Positions 22,893-32,640 of a DNA stretch of 64,000 bases are shown here, one piece after another. Position numbers and translations under genes: made by a program. Origin of the DNA: Armigeres subalbatus (Eukaryota; Arthropoda; Insecta; Diptera; Culicidae); the NCBI RefSeq assembly GCF_024139115.2, contig NC_085139.1, positions 251,320,067 to 251,384,066 of the forward strand, given 5' to 3'. A model generated the notes under the pieces. That model made no database searches, was not told where the DNA came from, and was given only the letters and a program-made list of their open reading frames with translations. The first letter of the stretch is position 1. Each line of letters opens with the position of its first letter.

Positions 22893-23279
22893 ATAGACGA
22901 ATCCAAGTAAAAATAAGAAGAAGACACACGACGGTGTTAACTTTGACAGATCCTACAGCACAGCATAGGAAGATCATTTTAAAATGCTTATTATAAATTC
23001 TAGACAAATTGTAATTAAAATCTGATTGAAGTATGATACGGAAAAAGTTCCGAACTATATGATAGGTACATTTTTGGAAAATATTCAAAAAATTGAGATA
23101 AGCTTCCGAACATGTAATTCAGAACTTTTTCCGTATCGTACCTCAATCAGATTTTAATTACAATTTGTCTAGAATTTATAATAAGCATTTAAAAATTATC
23201 TTCCTATGCTGTGCTGTAGGATCTGTCAAAGTTAACACCGTCGTGTGTCTTCTTCTTATTTTTACTTGGATTCGTCTAT
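22893..23279. repeat. Long inverted repeat: 158-bp arms, 71-bp loop
   Basis: The left arm (22893-23050) and right arm (23122-23279) are reverse complements. Comparison base by base shows about four mismatches in 158 positions; the outermost ~80 bp are identical. The arm includes 'acacgacggtgttaacttt' and 'ctagacaaattgtaatt'. Any transcript crossing it would fold into a long, nearly perfect duplex, the structure of hairpin RNA precursors of endogenous siRNAs in flies. A recent inverted duplication or foldback insertion would look the same. No known element ends or clear flanking duplications were seen. The 93-codon ORF on the - strand lies across one arm and is not called. Confidence 0.9.
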
Positions 23280-23407
23280 ACGAAGACCATATTTTTTAGG
23301 AAGCGCCTTGGGGCTTCCAAAGAAGTTTTGATGCCCGATAAAAACTCTACAGAAGCCCACCAAACCAGCAGATGAATTTTGTAACCGTTACCGTTACCGT
23401 AACCGTT

Positions 23408-23473
23408 GTCTAGTGGTTAGGATATCCGGCTCTCACCCGGAAGGCCCGGGTTCGATTCCCGGTATGGGAACCA
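23408..23473 (+). pseudogene. 5'-truncated tRNA-Glu (CTC) retropseudogene with encoded CCA
   Basis: The sequence matches tRNA-Glu from about position 10 to the 3' end: D arm GTCTAGTGGTTAGGATA, anticodon loop CTCTCAC (anticodon CTC), T arm with GGTTCGATTCC (B box, 23449-23459), acceptor 3' strand TATGGGA, discriminator A, then CCA. The 5' acceptor strand is missing, so the TATGGGA strand has no partner. The CCA is not encoded in eukaryotic tRNA genes, so its presence argues for a reverse-transcribed mature tRNA. TTTGTAACCGTT lies on both sides (23378-23389 and 23476-23487), a 12-bp target duplication. Between the left duplication and the tRNA body is an 18-base patch of repeated ACCGTT. Confidence 0.8.
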
Positions 23474-23489
23474 TATTTGTAACCGTTGG

Positions 23490-24480
23490 TCCCAATTTTG
23501 TAGCTTGTTAGCTCCTCCACAAGCATCCCCATGTCTCGTCCCCCACGCCAGTAAGAACCAAACGCCCAGTCCGTCCCTAATAAAAGTAGTAGGACAGCCT
23601 TACTGGTGGCGATCCCAGCTGTTCGAAATAAAAAGATTCGGCACTACCGTGAAAGACATACAGCCTTCGTTTCATTCATGCCCACCCTCACTGTACTTTC
23701 CGCGGTTTGAGTCTGGACAACAACCCGTAACTACAGTGACTATAATAACAGTGTCGTCAAGTGTCAGAATTGGAACAGAATCGTCTGTCAGTTCCATACA
23801 AATGTGCGTTCCAAACGAGCAGGAGACCTGTCAAACGTGGCACATGACGTTACTCTTCTTATAGGACTCTACCCGTAACGGTGTTGACCCAATCAATACC
23901 CTGCGCGGAAGTGATGCCAACCATTACGAAAAATTGGAGAATGACTCTTCAGTTTTTGGTAAGATAGTAAGAAAAGGAAAACGAAATAGGACCAAAAGAA
24001 AGTTAGAAGTTAGAATTTGCATGCTTATGCAGTGAACTGGTGCTCTCTTAAGGATAAATAGCGTGCTATTGTGAAAGTAGTGTAAAACCTTAAATCTATA
24101 GTACGGTTAGTTGAAGAGAATAGTACGGAGTGATTTTATTGTAAACTACTGTATCTTTTGTTAGCATAGTGATTACAACAATAGCACCTCTAAGAAAGTC
24201 CAACTTCAATAGGTGTGAATTATTAGAAGAAAAGGTAAATTGTTTGTTGAAGATAGTTGGAGAGAGTGGTGTGAAACGCACTGTGGAGAGACAATTTGGT
24301 GTATTAATTGTTGCGGGACAGGCCCGAGTCTGCTTCCGGGCCTTTTCTTTTTCTTTCTTTTCGAGTCCTCGGGCAAGACCCGACGGATATTATACTCCGC
24401 AGTGCCATCCATCAAGCCGGATTAAATCCAGTGGCGGGTATAGCGCCAGTTCGGAGGTAAGGCAAGGTGAATCCGGGACT
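23490..24480. other. Unassigned DNA, possibly retroelement leader
   Basis: A 119-codon ORF on the + strand (23505-23864) has no recognisable domain. A GC-rich hairpin (GGCCCGAGTCTGCTTCCGGGCC, with an inner mismatch) sits near 24322-24343. The stretch resembles LTR or leader sequence in composition, but no paired LTR is present to show it. Confidence 0.3.
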
Positions 24481-24489
24481 GGAATCGAT

Positions 24490-24770
24490 CGGCAACCGCC
24501 AATCCAAGCCGACATCGCGCCCACCTGCTCGTAGATTCGATCACCTCGATATACATTGCTGGGGCAACCGCCGTCACCATCCGCCATCGTGCCCATTGTG
24601 GTTGCAGGCCCTCCCAAACGAAGATCCTTTGGCGACCGCCGACACCATCCGCCATCGAGCCAATTTAGGTCGCAGGCCTACATACCCCGACGAAAAGGCA
24701 ACCACCCACTTCAATTCCCGGCCACCATCGCGCGGATTGGATCGTAGCCGCAAGCCTCCCGTCGCCGAGC
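24490..24770. repeat. Degenerate ~68-75 bp GC-rich tandem repeat
   Basis: Units start near 24491, 24563, 24631 and 24719, with shared words 'ggcaaccgccgtcaccatcc', 'gccatcg' and 'gcaggcc'. The repeat yields proline- and arginine-rich frames, including a 152-codon ORF (24467-24925) on the + strand. I cannot tie this ORF to any family. It could be a remnant of a retroelement gag, but this is not demonstrated. Confidence 0.55.
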
Positions 24771-25520
24771 AATCGACCACCTCCAGCGGCCGCCACCACG
24801 GTAAAGTTTCGTGTCTACCCATCGCCACCAAGCCAACCACAAATTTCCGAGAAGGTCCGAAGCACTCCCGGTACCCCATTAGAAACATCCAAGCCCGAAA
24901 GCAGCATGATCCCGCCGGATTGTGACCGGAAAACCTCGTCATCGTCAGCATCATCGCCGCCACCAATGCTAGCCAACGAGATCATCTCCGTCGACCACCA
25001 TCTGCAGTAAAAAGCGCAAGTACACCATTGTCTCTCCATTGAAAATGCCCAAGGGGCGAATAAATTAATAATGTTAAAATGAAAACTGGTGGTCAGGTTA
25101 TTTAAGAGCTGCACTCCCTCATTGCATATGTATTGCTTGTTCCGCTTCCGTACCTGAAAGAGGTATTCAAGCCTTGGTCTTGGTAGTCCATTTTGAGAAG
25201 ACACCTTTTCCTCTATTTTAGTCCACCTCAGTCAAGAGAACCGGCTGGCTTCCCCTTCTCCGCAAGGTTTTTCTGCTTCCATTGCTCCTGCTAAAGGTAA
25301 GTGAAGAGTGGGGCAGTGGGTAAAACGGTGCTATATAATTGAACGACCCAGTGCTCGACAATTTCCCACCCTTAACTCCTTCTGAGCAGCCAAGAGGATT
25401 ACAATTTAGCGCAAGGTCTAATAAAAATTTATATAGTCGCTCTGTACGATGAATAATAAAGCATCTGGGGATCCATACCTAATAAGAAATTGCTTCCCTA
25501 TACTCGGCACTAATTTGACT
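24771..25520. other. Unassigned DNA
   Basis: No supported gene. 'ctaaaggtaagtgaag' near 25292 resembles a splice donor but no partner exon is visible. Confidence 0.35.
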
Positions 25521-25522
25521 TT

Positions 25523-25815
25523 AGAGTTCTCGGAGGAACACCAGGAGTTCTTAAGGGAGATCTCCCAGAGTTCTTGAAGGAATTCCCGGACTTCTTAGAA
25601 GAACTCCCGAGGTTCTTAGAGGAACTCTAAGAGTTCTCATAGGTACTCCAGGAGTTTTCGGAGGAACTACAGGAGCTCCCGAAGAAACCTCCGGAGTTTT
25701 CGGAGGACCTCCCGGAGCTCTTGGAGGAAGTCCAGGAGCTCCCGAAGTTCTCGGAGGAATTCCCGAAGTTCCCGGAGGAACTCCCGGAGTTCCCGGAGTT
25801 CTCGGAGGAACTCTC
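25523..25815. repeat. Diverged array of the GGAGTTC/GAACTCC minisatellite
   Basis: About 13 imperfect units of 21-24 bp of the type GAGTTCTCGGAGGAAC occur, many with substitutions (ggagctcccgaag, gagttttcgg). They are clearly related to the homogeneous array at 27604-29924 but much older by divergence. The ORFs on the - strand are repeat artefacts. Confidence 0.85.
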
Positions 25816-27062
25816 TTTTCTTTTTAAGTACAATAATGTTCAAATTCAAATTAAATTCGGTACGCGTCGACATGGTTTGTGTCTCAACTAAATGTTGTGA
25901 TGTTTGAGTACTATGACGACAGCCATATTCAATATGGCAACGAAACTTTGTAATGTTCAATGTAGTAAAGTTAGCTCGATGTCTCCGAAGGCGCGAACTC
26001 TATGTCGCCATTTGAAATTTAAATTGGCGCAATTGCTAAATAATGGGTTAATTGTTGCAGAATGACAAACTCAAACTCGTTCATTTCGCTTCCATAACGG
26101 CTGGCATTTAGAAGTTTTGCGAGTTTTGAGAATTTTTATTAAAGAGTTTGAGTAAAGTTCAGTTTGTCGAGGTAATTAAAGTGATTTTGTACGTGATTGT
26201 AATTAGTTTTTTCGTTCGTTCTTTAGATTTTATAGCGAAAGGTAGCGAAACGGAGTGTGGTGAAGTTTCGTCAAAAAGAGAAGCGAAAAGTGAAAAAAAC
26301 GTTCCAAACCCTACGGACCGTTCTGAGAGCTTGGCGCGTGGAATACGTCGCCAATTACGTACCACAGTACCGGATTGGAACCGAAGGCGAGGGTTTATTT
26401 CATCACGGGCGGTCATAGCCGTAGAAAGCGAAGCCGTGCGGAGGTACGTTGGCCCTTGTCCGGAGGGGAAAATCAACCCGAGAAGTGCGACATCCGCGTG
26501 ACACAGCTCTCACGAGAAAATCGGAGGCCTTCCGTCCAGCAGCCACCCACTTCGCAACTTTAGTTCGGCCATACTTGCACGGGCTGGGCTGGGCGAAACC
26601 CAGCAAGTCGACGAAGAAGAAAACCTGCGCAGGTATGTGACTAGGGTGTAGACATGGCCATGATCTAGATAAACATTTCCATTTCTGTACCAATTTCAAA
26701 TATGAGTTCAACCCGAAACAAATAAATCCCACGATTTTTTTAGTAAGAATATCGAGTAGTTTTTTGGTTGGAGTAATCGCTGAGAGATCATTCCGTTCGC
26801 TTTTCTGTTCCGTTTCGTTGTCTACTTTGATCATTCGCTTTATATAATTTTTTCCGGGATTTGTTGGCGCATTGGAAGAGTTTGAGAGTTCGAGTAACGT
26901 ATCTTGGGAGGTGGCCAAGTTGGAGAAGTACTTGGTGCATAGCAATATTTAGGTTTCAGCCAGCGACCGTTCAAGTGACCCCTGAGGAGAGAAGTCGAGA
27001 ATTAGTCGAGCAAAACAACTCGACCGGTGGTCTTCCGGATCCTGGAAGTGGCGCTTAAGCCA
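25816..27062. other. Unassigned DNA upstream of the hAT MITE, possible LTR/leader
   Basis: A 117-codon ORF on the + strand (26148-26501) and a 180-codon ORF on the - strand (26403-26945) overlap, and neither has a known domain. The right end contains 'agcgaccgttcaagtgac', loosely like a retrotransposon primer-binding region, and gypsy gag/pol remains lie 3 kb downstream in the same orientation. I infer that this could be the LTR and leader of that gypsy copy, but no second LTR was found. Confidence 0.3.
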
Positions 27063-27070
27063 CCGGTTAT

Positions 27071-27548
27071 CAGTGGTGGAAATACTCGCTTCACGAGTAA
27101 GAAAAGAGTGCAATTGGGCCTACCAAAAATGCCATACTCGCGCGAACCTACTGCCTGCATTTTTCTGGCGCTTGCTTTGTTCGCGAGTACGGGCAGAGCA
27201 AAAACAAAAAGCCGGGCTGTATTTTGTTCGGGAGTAAAAACACGGTCGCGAGTTTTTGTGATTACTTCGAATACAATTGATATATTTGACTTGACATAAA
27301 CACAATAACAATAAACAATTGTGTTCTTGCTCGAACATCAGCGAGAAACAAGCCCCGAGGTTGTTTTATGATTATTTGCAAATTTACCCGAATGACTCGC
27401 GAAGCTTCACGAACATTTTTCGGGGTTCGTTTTTTTGTTTTCTCTGCGAGTAGTAGGTAGGCAAGAAAAAGGCAAAACAAATGTTCGCGAGTCTTTTGTA
27501 TTGCCTACTTCTTGTTTTGTGAGTAAGATTCGCAGATTTCCACAACTG
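27071..27548 (-). mobile_element. hAT-type MITE, copy 2, with perfect 8-bp target duplication
   Basis: The ends are CAGTGGTGGAAATACTCGC and, inverted, CAGTTGTGGAAATCTGCG. The element is flanked by CCGGTTAT at 27063-27070 and 27549-27556, an exact 8-bp duplication. It is the same family as 66-545 but reversed, at 478 bp against 480 bp. No transposase is encoded, so mobilisation must have relied on an autonomous hAT element elsewhere. Confidence 0.92.
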
Positions 27549-27603
27549 CCGGTTATTAAAAAACCTCGAGCTGAAGCTACGAACGGTTACAGGAAAAACT
27601 TCC

Positions 27604-29924
27604 GGAGTTCTCGGAGGAACTCCCGGAGTTCTCGGAGGAACTCCCGGAGTTCTCGGAGGAGCTCCCGGAGTTCTCGGAGGAGCTCCCGGAGTTCTCGGAG
27701 GAGCTCCCGGAGTTCTCGGAGGAGCTCCCGGAGTTCTCGGAGGAACTCCCGGAGTTCTCGGAGGAACTCCCGGAGTTCTCGGAGGAACTCCCGGAGTTCT
27801 CGGAGGAACTCCCGGAGTTCTCGGAGGAACTCCCGGAGTTCTCGGAGGAACTCCCGGAGGTCTCGGAGGAACTCCCGGAGGAACTCCCGGAGTTCTCGGA
27901 GGAACTCCCGGAGTTCTCGGAGGAACTCCCGGAGTTCTCGGAGGAACTCCAGGTTCTCGGAGGAACTCCCGGAGTTCTCGGAGGAACTCCCGGAGGTCTT
28001 TGAGGAACTCCCGGGGGTTCTCGGGGGAACCCCCATGAGTTCTCGGAGGAACTCCCGGAGTTCTCGGAGGAACTCCCGGAGTTCTCGGAGGAACTCCCGG
28101 AGTTCTCGGAGGAACTCCCGGAGTTCTCGGAGGAACTCCCGGAGTTCTCGGAGGAACTCCCGGAGTTCTCGGAGGAACTCCCGGAGTTCTCGGAGGAACT
28201 CCCGGAGTTCTCGGAGGAACTCCTGGAGTTCTCGGAGGAACTCCCAGGAGTTCTCGGAGGAACTCCCAGGAGTTCTCGGAGGAACTCCCAGGAGTTCTCG
28301 GAGGAACTCCCAGGAGTTCTCGGAGGAACTCCCAGGAGTTCTCGGAGGAACTCCCAGGAGTTCTCGGAGGAACTCCCAGGAGTTCTCGGAGGAACTCCCA
28401 GGAGTTCTCGGAGGAACTCCCAGGAGTTCTCGGAGGAACTCCTGCTCCCGGAGTTCTCGGAGGAACTCCCGGAGTTCTCGGAGGAACTCCCGGAGTTCTC
28501 GGAGGAACTCCCGGAGTTCTCGGAGGAACTCCCGGAGTTCTCGGAGGAACTCCCGGAGTTCTCGGAGGAACTCCCGGAGTTCTCGGAGGAACTCCCGGAG
28601 TTCTCGGAGGCACTCCCCGCGTTCTCGGAGGAACTCCCGGAGTTCTCGGAGGAACTCCCGGAGTTCTCGGAGGAACTCCCGGAGTTCTCGGAGGAACTCC
28701 CGGAGTTCTCGGAGGAACTCCCGGAGTTCTCGGAGGAACTCCCGGAGTTCTCGGAGGAACTCCTGGGGTTCTCGGAGGGTCTCCTGGAGTTGTCGGAGGA
28801 ACTCCTGGAGTTCTCGGAGGAACTCCTGGAGTTCTCGGAGGAACTCCTGGAGTTCTCGGAGGAACTCCCAGGGGTTCTCGGAGGAACTCCCAGGGGTTCT
28901 CGGAGGAACTCCCAGGGGTTCTCAGAGGAACTCCCAGGGGTTCTCAGAGGAACTCCCAGGAGTTCTCGGAGGAACTCCCAGGAGTTCTCGGAGGAACTCC
29001 CGGAGGTCCGGCCGGAGGAACTCCCGGGGGTTCTCGGAGGAACTCCCGGAGTTCTCGGAGGAACTCCCGGAGTTCTCGGAGGAACTCCAGAGTTCTTGGA
29101 GGAACTCCCGGAGTTCTTGGATTAACTCCCGGAGTTCTTGGAGGAACTCCCGGAGTTCTTGGAGGAACTCCCGGAGTTCTTGGAGGAACTTCCGGAATTC
29201 TTGGAGGAACTCCTGGAGTTTTTGGAGGAACTCCTGGAGTTCTTGGAGGAACTCCCCGAGTTCTTGGAGGAACTCCCGGAGTTCTCGGAGGAACTCCTGG
29301 AGTTCTCGGAGGAACTCCTGGAGTTCTCGGAGGAACTCCTGGAGTTCTCGGAGGAACTCCTGGAGTTCTCGGAGGAACTCCTGGAGTTCTCGGAGGAACT
29401 CCCAGGGGTTCTCGGAGGAACTCCCGGCGTTCTCGGAGGAACTCCCGGAGTTCTCGGAGGAACTCCCGGAGTTCTCGGAGGAACTCCCTTAGCTCTCGGA
29501 GGAACTCCAAGGGGTTCTCGGAGGAACTCCCGGAGTTCTCGGAGGAACTCCCGGAGTTCTCGGAGGAACTCCCGGAGTTCTCGGAGGAACTCCCGGAGTT
29601 CTCGGAGGAACTCCCGGAGTTCTCGGAGGAACTCCCGGAGTTCTCGGAGGAACTCCCGGAGTTCTCGGAGGAACTCCCGGAGTTCTCGGTGTTTTAATCG
29701 GAGTTCTCGGAGGAACTCCCGGAGTTCTCGGAGGAACTCCCGGAGTTCTCGGAGGAACTCCCGGAGTTCTTTGAGGAACTCCCGGAGTTCTTTGAGGAAC
29801 TCCCGGAGTTCTTTGAGGAACTCCCGGAGTTCTTTGAGGAACTCCCGGAGTTCTTTGAGGAACTCCCGGAGTTCTTTGAGGAACTCCCGGAGTTCTCGGA
29901 GGAACTCCCGGAGTTCTCGGAGGT
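27604..29924. repeat. Large 21/22-bp quasi-palindromic minisatellite
   Basis: Roughly 110 tandem units consist of GGAGTTC, TCGGAG, GAACTCC and C. The two 7-bp arms are reverse complements, so the array is an alternating series of inverted arms and GAACTCC-C-GGAGTTC is a palindrome across each junction. Variant blocks mark local expansions: GAGCTCC arms (27660-27730), 22-bp units with an extra A (about 28235-28440), CTTGG loops (about 29090-29280) and CTTTGAGG loops (about 29765-29885). Because 21 is a multiple of three and the unit lacks stops, a 685-codon frame on + (27435-29492) and a 409-codon frame on - (27384-28613) stay open. They encode only RS- or PG-rich heptads and I do not call them genes. 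Confidence 0.95.
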
Positions 29925-30047
29925 TATAGAACTACGAACACAAATAATATTCTCATGTGAGAAGTAGTATTCGATTCAGGAACGAATGTAGGAACAAAGA
30001 AATAAAAGAAAAAAGTTGACGATGGTTGACCTTATAAAGAATAAAGA

Positions 30048-30524
30048 ATGGAAAATCTGGAAAGAGCACTCGAATGCTATTTGAGTCAAAGAAGATATTC
30101 GAGCAGAACAGAAAGCGTTCAAAACTATTTCATTGCGGTGGACCACTTTACCGAACATCGAGAAATTCCCCTATGTTAATCCGGAGAAACAATTCTACGA
30201 TGTGGCAACTGAAGCATTTGAGCGATACTTTCAACCAATTCGACAATCAGGGTTAAGCCGAAAGATTTGCGGAGTTTGTGTTGAGAGTACGACAGCAAAA
30301 AGACAAATGTGGACTTGAGAAGCAGCTAACGAAGTGCAGAAAGATTGTTTTGGATGTTATGTTGATTGATGCTATCGCTGAAGATTGCCGATCTGATGAA
30401 CTACGCAAGCAAATCCCTCAGAAGGATCGATCAGTGGAGGAGATCGAAGAGCTTGGGACAGACTGTTGGAGAGCGTTGATCAGCAATTTAAGAATTTTTA
30501 GCAAGTCAATCTGGGAAAAATTTT
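30048..30524 (+). pseudogene. Ty3/gypsy-type gag pseudogene
   Basis: The start ATG at 30048 opens MENLERALECYLSQRRYS. Frameshifts near 30170 and 30280 connect to NPEKQFYDVATEAFERYFQP and then VRQQKDKCGLEKQL, DVMLIDAIAEDCRSDEL and KDRSVEEIEELG. The pattern of an aromatic-rich first half followed by LRQQ...C and ...EELRK... is characteristic of gypsy-type capsid proteins. Gag would assemble the particle that houses reverse transcription. The zinc knuckle normally found after this block is not visible. This is a broken host-genome retroelement copy. Confidence 0.7.
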
Positions 30525-30639
30525 AATTGATGGGCGTGAACGATCAGAAAAAGGAAGCCTGAGAATTCTTAAAGGATACGTGAACAACAATTTTCTGACC
30601 ATACTGGAAACCCTCGTGACAGACATCGCTATAGGTGTT

Positions 30640-31420
30640 AAGGTTACCGAAGTCTAAATTTTCGTTGTCGATGGAGGTCAGCATTGACTTCTAGAAGACT
30701 ATACAGCTAAGAAGTCAGGCGTGCTATGGATCGGGATGAACGTGGTACAGGCCTATTTTCAGGGACATTTACAGGGACGATTTTCTCGCGCGCGTGTTGA
30801 CGAGAACATGATAAGAAGCAAGCTAGATATTAAGGATTCATTCCTGCAGCTTGAGCTGGACGAGGAATCTTGCAATATCGTGTCGTTCATTACGAATCGC
30901 GGGATCTTGAGATTCAAAAGAATGCCATTCGGACTGGCCACAGCACCCGAAGATTTCCAGAAGACGCAATTCTGGGGGGTTGCGGAGAAGTTTGATGGTA
31001 CATACCACACATGTCCCAGGTCCCATATAGATTACTGCAACGGATATGTGAGTAGACTTGGTCACTATCAAGTTGCTGCAACCATTTTAGTCTGACTTGT
31101 GCTGCTCGGGTAGACGACATTCATATCGAGGTCCAAGATAAAGAGTAACACGATGATCGTCTGGCAAAGGTTCCGTCCATACTGGAGAAACACAATGTTC
31201 AGCTTAATTGAGAAAGTGTGTAATAGGAGTTACCGCGCTGGAGTTCTTTGGACATAATATAACCAAACAAGGCATTACTCAAACAGCGAATAAAATCTAA
31301 GCACTATTATCTATTACTACTAATGAAGTTCGAAGTTTTCTGGGACTCGGTAAAGGTTCTTTTTCAAGTAAAAAACTGAACATGACTGGGCATTTGACCA
31401 AGTTGTATCAGGTATTTTTA
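30640..31420 (+). pseudogene. Ty3/gypsy-type pol remnant (protease end + reverse transcriptase)
   Basis: Residues like VVDGGQH...YTAKKSGVLWIGMNVVQ near 30665-30750 resemble the end of the protease region. After an apparent deletion come LDIKDSFLQLELDEESCNIV and RFKRMPFGLATAPEDFQK (30820-30965), RT blocks of gypsy elements. The YVDDI-like block is split by the short element 31015-31110, and residues EVQDKE to about 31410 continue with several stops (a SFLGL-like motif near 31330). RNase H and integrase are not visible. It is clearly non-functional. Confidence 0.8.
31015..31110 (-). mobile_element. ~100-bp CCC-ended short element, copy 2, inside gypsy RT
   Basis: The reverse complement of this segment matches 42775-42881, including 'caacttgtttgtgacc' type sequence and 'agtcagac'. 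It starts CCCAGGTCCC and ends GCTGCTCGGG. On either side the gypsy RT reading continues (…ACACAT before, GTAGACGAC-type YVDD block after), so this is an insertion into the RT region. The target duplication is one or two bases and ambiguous. Confidence 0.75.
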
Positions 31421-31484
31421 TGTCTAAATCTTCATCATTGGGATTTTTCAAAATCGGAGACAGAACATTCGTAATGGCTGACTC

Positions 31485-31724
31485 TTGGAGTTCTTGGAGG
31501 AACTCCCGGAGTTCTTGGAGCTACTTCCGGAGCTTTTGGAGGAACTCCAGGAGTTCTTGGAAGAATTCTCGGAGTTCCTGGCGGATCTCTTGGCGTTCCT
31601 GGCGGATCTCTTGGAGTTCTTGGAGGAACTTTCGGAGCTCTTGATGAAACTCTCGGAGTTTTTGATGGAACTCTCGGAGTTTTTGGAGGAACTCCCAGAG
31701 TTCTTGGAGGAACTCCCGGAGTTT
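31485..31724. repeat. Third array of the GGAGTTC/GAACTCC minisatellite
   Basis: About 11 units of the form GGAGTTCTTGGAGGAACTC occur with moderate divergence, including variants with 'gcggatctcttgg'. This lies directly downstream of the gypsy remnant. The frames on both strands are repeat artefacts (ELPEFLEELPEF- or PPRTPGV-like). Confidence 0.9.
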
Positions 31725-32390
31725 TCCTTATTCTTGTCATGGATACTATTTCTTTCACTCATTATTTATACAATAATTGGTTCGGTATAAAATTCACTTC
31801 CAACCATAATTCGTTAATAATTGGCAGAAAACTTAATTGCGACGAAATGGCCATATGACCCAATATCTATTCTACGTAATGTCTTTCCGACCAATGAAGT
31901 GTCATTTGACGAAACATTTTTTTTTTCCAAGTTCGTTTATTTGGAAGGCTCAGGCGTGTATAACACTTTACGGAGTCATGGTTCTTTGTGATATATACAA
32001 TCAATATCATTCTATTGTACAGTTAGTAAGAGAAGGATAGAAGCCAGGATACTCGTGGTGACTCGAGGTTAGTTTACAATGTTTAAGGATGAACGGGGCT
32101 TAGGATTTGGGATCAGGAAATTTCAGCTTCTCATCCGGGCATTTGGCGTCAGGGACGATGTGGCGTGTTGTCGTGCTCGAGGAATAGTTCGACTGGGAGC
32201 ATCTTCCAGATGGCAAAAGCTATGGAGCTTTACGGGACAAAAAGGCAGAGACTAAACAAAAAACTTTGAAGATAAAAAAGAAAAAGAAAATATTAGATTT
32301 TGCTGTCAGAAGTACAAAGAAAACTATAAATGGCCTGAATATAGACAACATCACGATCTCCCAAAACACTTCGAACTTCCCTGAAGGGAT
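31725..32390. other. Unassigned DNA with ATTCGAC-like motifs
   Basis: Around 31842-31915 are words of the type 'gacgaaatggcc' and 'catttgacgaaac', an outlier of the degenerate repeat at 32890-33215. No gene is supported. Confidence 0.4.
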
Positions 32391-32392
32391 GT

Positions 32393-32640
32393 TTACCTCG
32401 GACCACGAGGGTATCCAATAAATGAAATGGAGTCGTCATTTTCCAAACAGTACCAAGCTACGTGATCGATGTCATCATAACCGGCTCCGCACCTACATAA
32501 GTTGCTATCGACAAGGTTTATTCTGTACAGATGTGCGTTTCGTGAATAGTGATTGGACATAAGTTTCGACATCACGCGAATGAAGCCTTAAGTCCTCACC
32601 TCTGAACCACGCTCGCCCAGAAACTCTTGGAACTATGGAA
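32393..32640 (-). pseudogene. LINE ORF2 C-terminal fragment (Cys-rich tail)
   Basis: The - strand encodes VMSKLMSNHYSRNAHLYRI (near 32575-32520) and then DSNLCRCGAGYDDIDHVAWYC. This Cys-x-Cys...His...Cys pattern ends ORF2 of several RNase-H-bearing or related non-LTR elements. Upstream residues (WFRGEDL-like) fit the same block. The fragment has lost all catalytic domains. The clade cannot be fixed from so short a piece. Confidence 0.6.

Noticed and set aside
23397..23480. Functional tRNA-Glu gene
   Set aside because: The 5' acceptor strand is replaced, so the acceptor stem cannot form, and CCA is encoded, which is not expected in a eukaryotic tRNA gene.
24467..24925. 152-codon proline/arginine-rich ORF as a host gene
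   Set aside because: It overlies a GC-rich tandem repeat, has equally long open frames on the opposite strand and matches no family I can recognise.
27384..29929. Long open frames (685, 409, 263 and 188 codons) on both strands across the 27.6-kb array
   Set aside because: They exist because a 21-bp unit without stops keeps any frame open. The predicted proteins are pure heptad repeats and both strands are equally open, with no promoter or splice context.
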